Positions 30,922-31,617 of a stretch of 31,617 bases of DNA are shown piece after piece. The stretch's first letter is position 1, and every line of letters begins with the position of its first letter. This DNA is from Saccoglossus kowalevskii (Eukaryota > Hemichordata > Enteropneusta > Harrimaniidae), in contig NW_003142800.1 in assembly GCF_000003605.2 (NCBI RefSeq), forward strand, positions 187,984 to 219,600. Direction: 5' to 3'. Below the pieces are notes generated by a model. The model was not told the DNA's origin. It was given only the letters and a program-made list of their open reading frames with translations, and did no database searches. The translations under genes were made by a program, and so were the position numbers.

Positions 30922-31617
30922 ATGAATGCACTGCATCATAAATGAAAATACAGCATGGATACACTGCATCAAAAGTGAAAATACAGCATGAATGCACTGC
31001 ATCAGAAGTGAAAATATAGCATGAATGCACTGTATCACAAGTGAAAATACAGCATGGATACACTGCATCAGAAGTGAAAATACAGCATGGATACACTGCA
31101 TCAGAAGTGAAAATACAGCTTGAATGCACTGCATCACAAGTGAAAATACAGCATGAATGCACTGCATCACAAGTGAAAATACAGCATGGATACACTGCAT
31201 CAGAAGTGAAAATACAGCATGGATACACTGCATCACAAGTGAAAATACAGCATGAATGCACTGCATCACAAGTGAAAATACAGCATGAATGCACTGCATC
31301 ACAAGTGAAAATACAGCATGGATACACTGCATCACAAGTGAAAATACAGCATGGATACACTGCATCACAAGTGAAAATACAGCATGGATACACTGCATCA
31401 CAAATGAAAATACAGCATGGATACACTGCATCACAAATGAAAATACAGCATGGATACACTGCATCAAAAGTGAAAATACAGCATGAATGCACTGCATCAG
31501 AAGTGAAAATATAGCATGAATGCACTGTATCACAAGTGAAAATACAGCATGGATACACTGTATCACAATTGAAAATACAGCATGGATACACTGCATCACA
31601 AGTGAAAATACAGCATG
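30922..31617. repeat. 33-bp minisatellite, about 21 copies, running off the window
   Basis: Units of exactly 33 bases, each with GAAAATACAGCATG followed by GAATGCACTGCATC or GGATACACTGCATC, repeat from 30922 to the last base. Because 33 is a multiple of three, long frames stay open in several frames on both strands (11-residue periodic translations). This is a geometric by-product and not evidence of a gene. Two unit types differ at two linked bases and tend to come in pairs. Units 2-4 (30955-31053) are repeated exactly as units 17-19 (31450-31548). Confidence 0.97.

Noticed and set aside
30796-31599. Long minus-strand frames of 267 and 225 codons made of 11-residue repeats
   Set aside because: They are translations of the 33-bp minisatellite; several frames on both strands are open at once because the unit length is a multiple of three.
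30922-31617. CRISPR array
   Set aside because: Units are contiguous and nearly identical with no spacers, and the window is eukaryotic.
30922-31617. Centromeric satellite linked to CENP-N function
   Set aside because: A 33-bp minisatellite next to the gene for a centromere protein is coincidence; the protein acts in trans and nothing shows centromere identity here.

Overview
This is animal nuclear DNA, AT-rich (I estimate about two thirds A+T by eye), with short exons, long introns, GT-AG splice sites and many decayed transposons. Two genes can be read exon by exon. They are the reciprocal neighbours CMC2 (minus strand) and CENPN (plus strand), placed head to head as they are in human. CENP-N is missing from several well-known invertebrate models. 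The repeats (tRNA-derived SINE, 2A-bearing retroelement relic, mariner relic, frequent TACATGTA octamer) fit a marine invertebrate. I cannot name the species or choose between deuterostome and lophotrochozoan.

Layout. 1-2500: no intact gene; a dead mariner transposase (358-1314) and a short reading frame with a 2A-like motif (2016-2039). 2500-2680: a 21-bp tandem triplet followed by nested palindromes. 2796-5191, minus: CMC2, three coding exons, 82 codons, twin CX9C cysteines, with a SINE in one intron. 5192-7580: the intergenic/leader region between the two genes, holding a retroposon tail, the 3' end of a LINE, a palindromic MITE and a compact promoter-like block (ETS, E-box, inverted CCAAT). 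7583-29547, plus: CENPN, eight coding exons, 350 codons, complete from ATG to TGA.

The CENPN introns are a transposon landscape. Intron 2 has a promoter-like CRE/octamer/TATA cluster and a 1.55-kb element with perfect 26-bp inverted ends. Intron 4 has a hairpin-ended repeat, two copies of a TA-flanked MITE and a LINE relic into which one of those MITEs jumped. Intron 5 has ~310-bp tandem repeats and a second hairpin-ended repeat split by a 501-bp solo LTR with 5-bp target duplication. 29548-30921: 3' flank of CENPN. 30922-31617: a 33-bp minisatellite that runs off the end of the window.

The two genes do not act in one pathway: CMC2 is a mitochondrial intermembrane-space protein for cytochrome oxidase assembly, CENP-N a kinetochore protein that reads the CENP-A nucleosome. 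What links them is the divergent arrangement, and possibly a shared promoter. I found no wholly new multi-gene system; the strongest unexplained items are the inverted-end element in intron 2, the 2A-like relic, the hairpin-ended repeat family and the tandem splice acceptors of CENPN.
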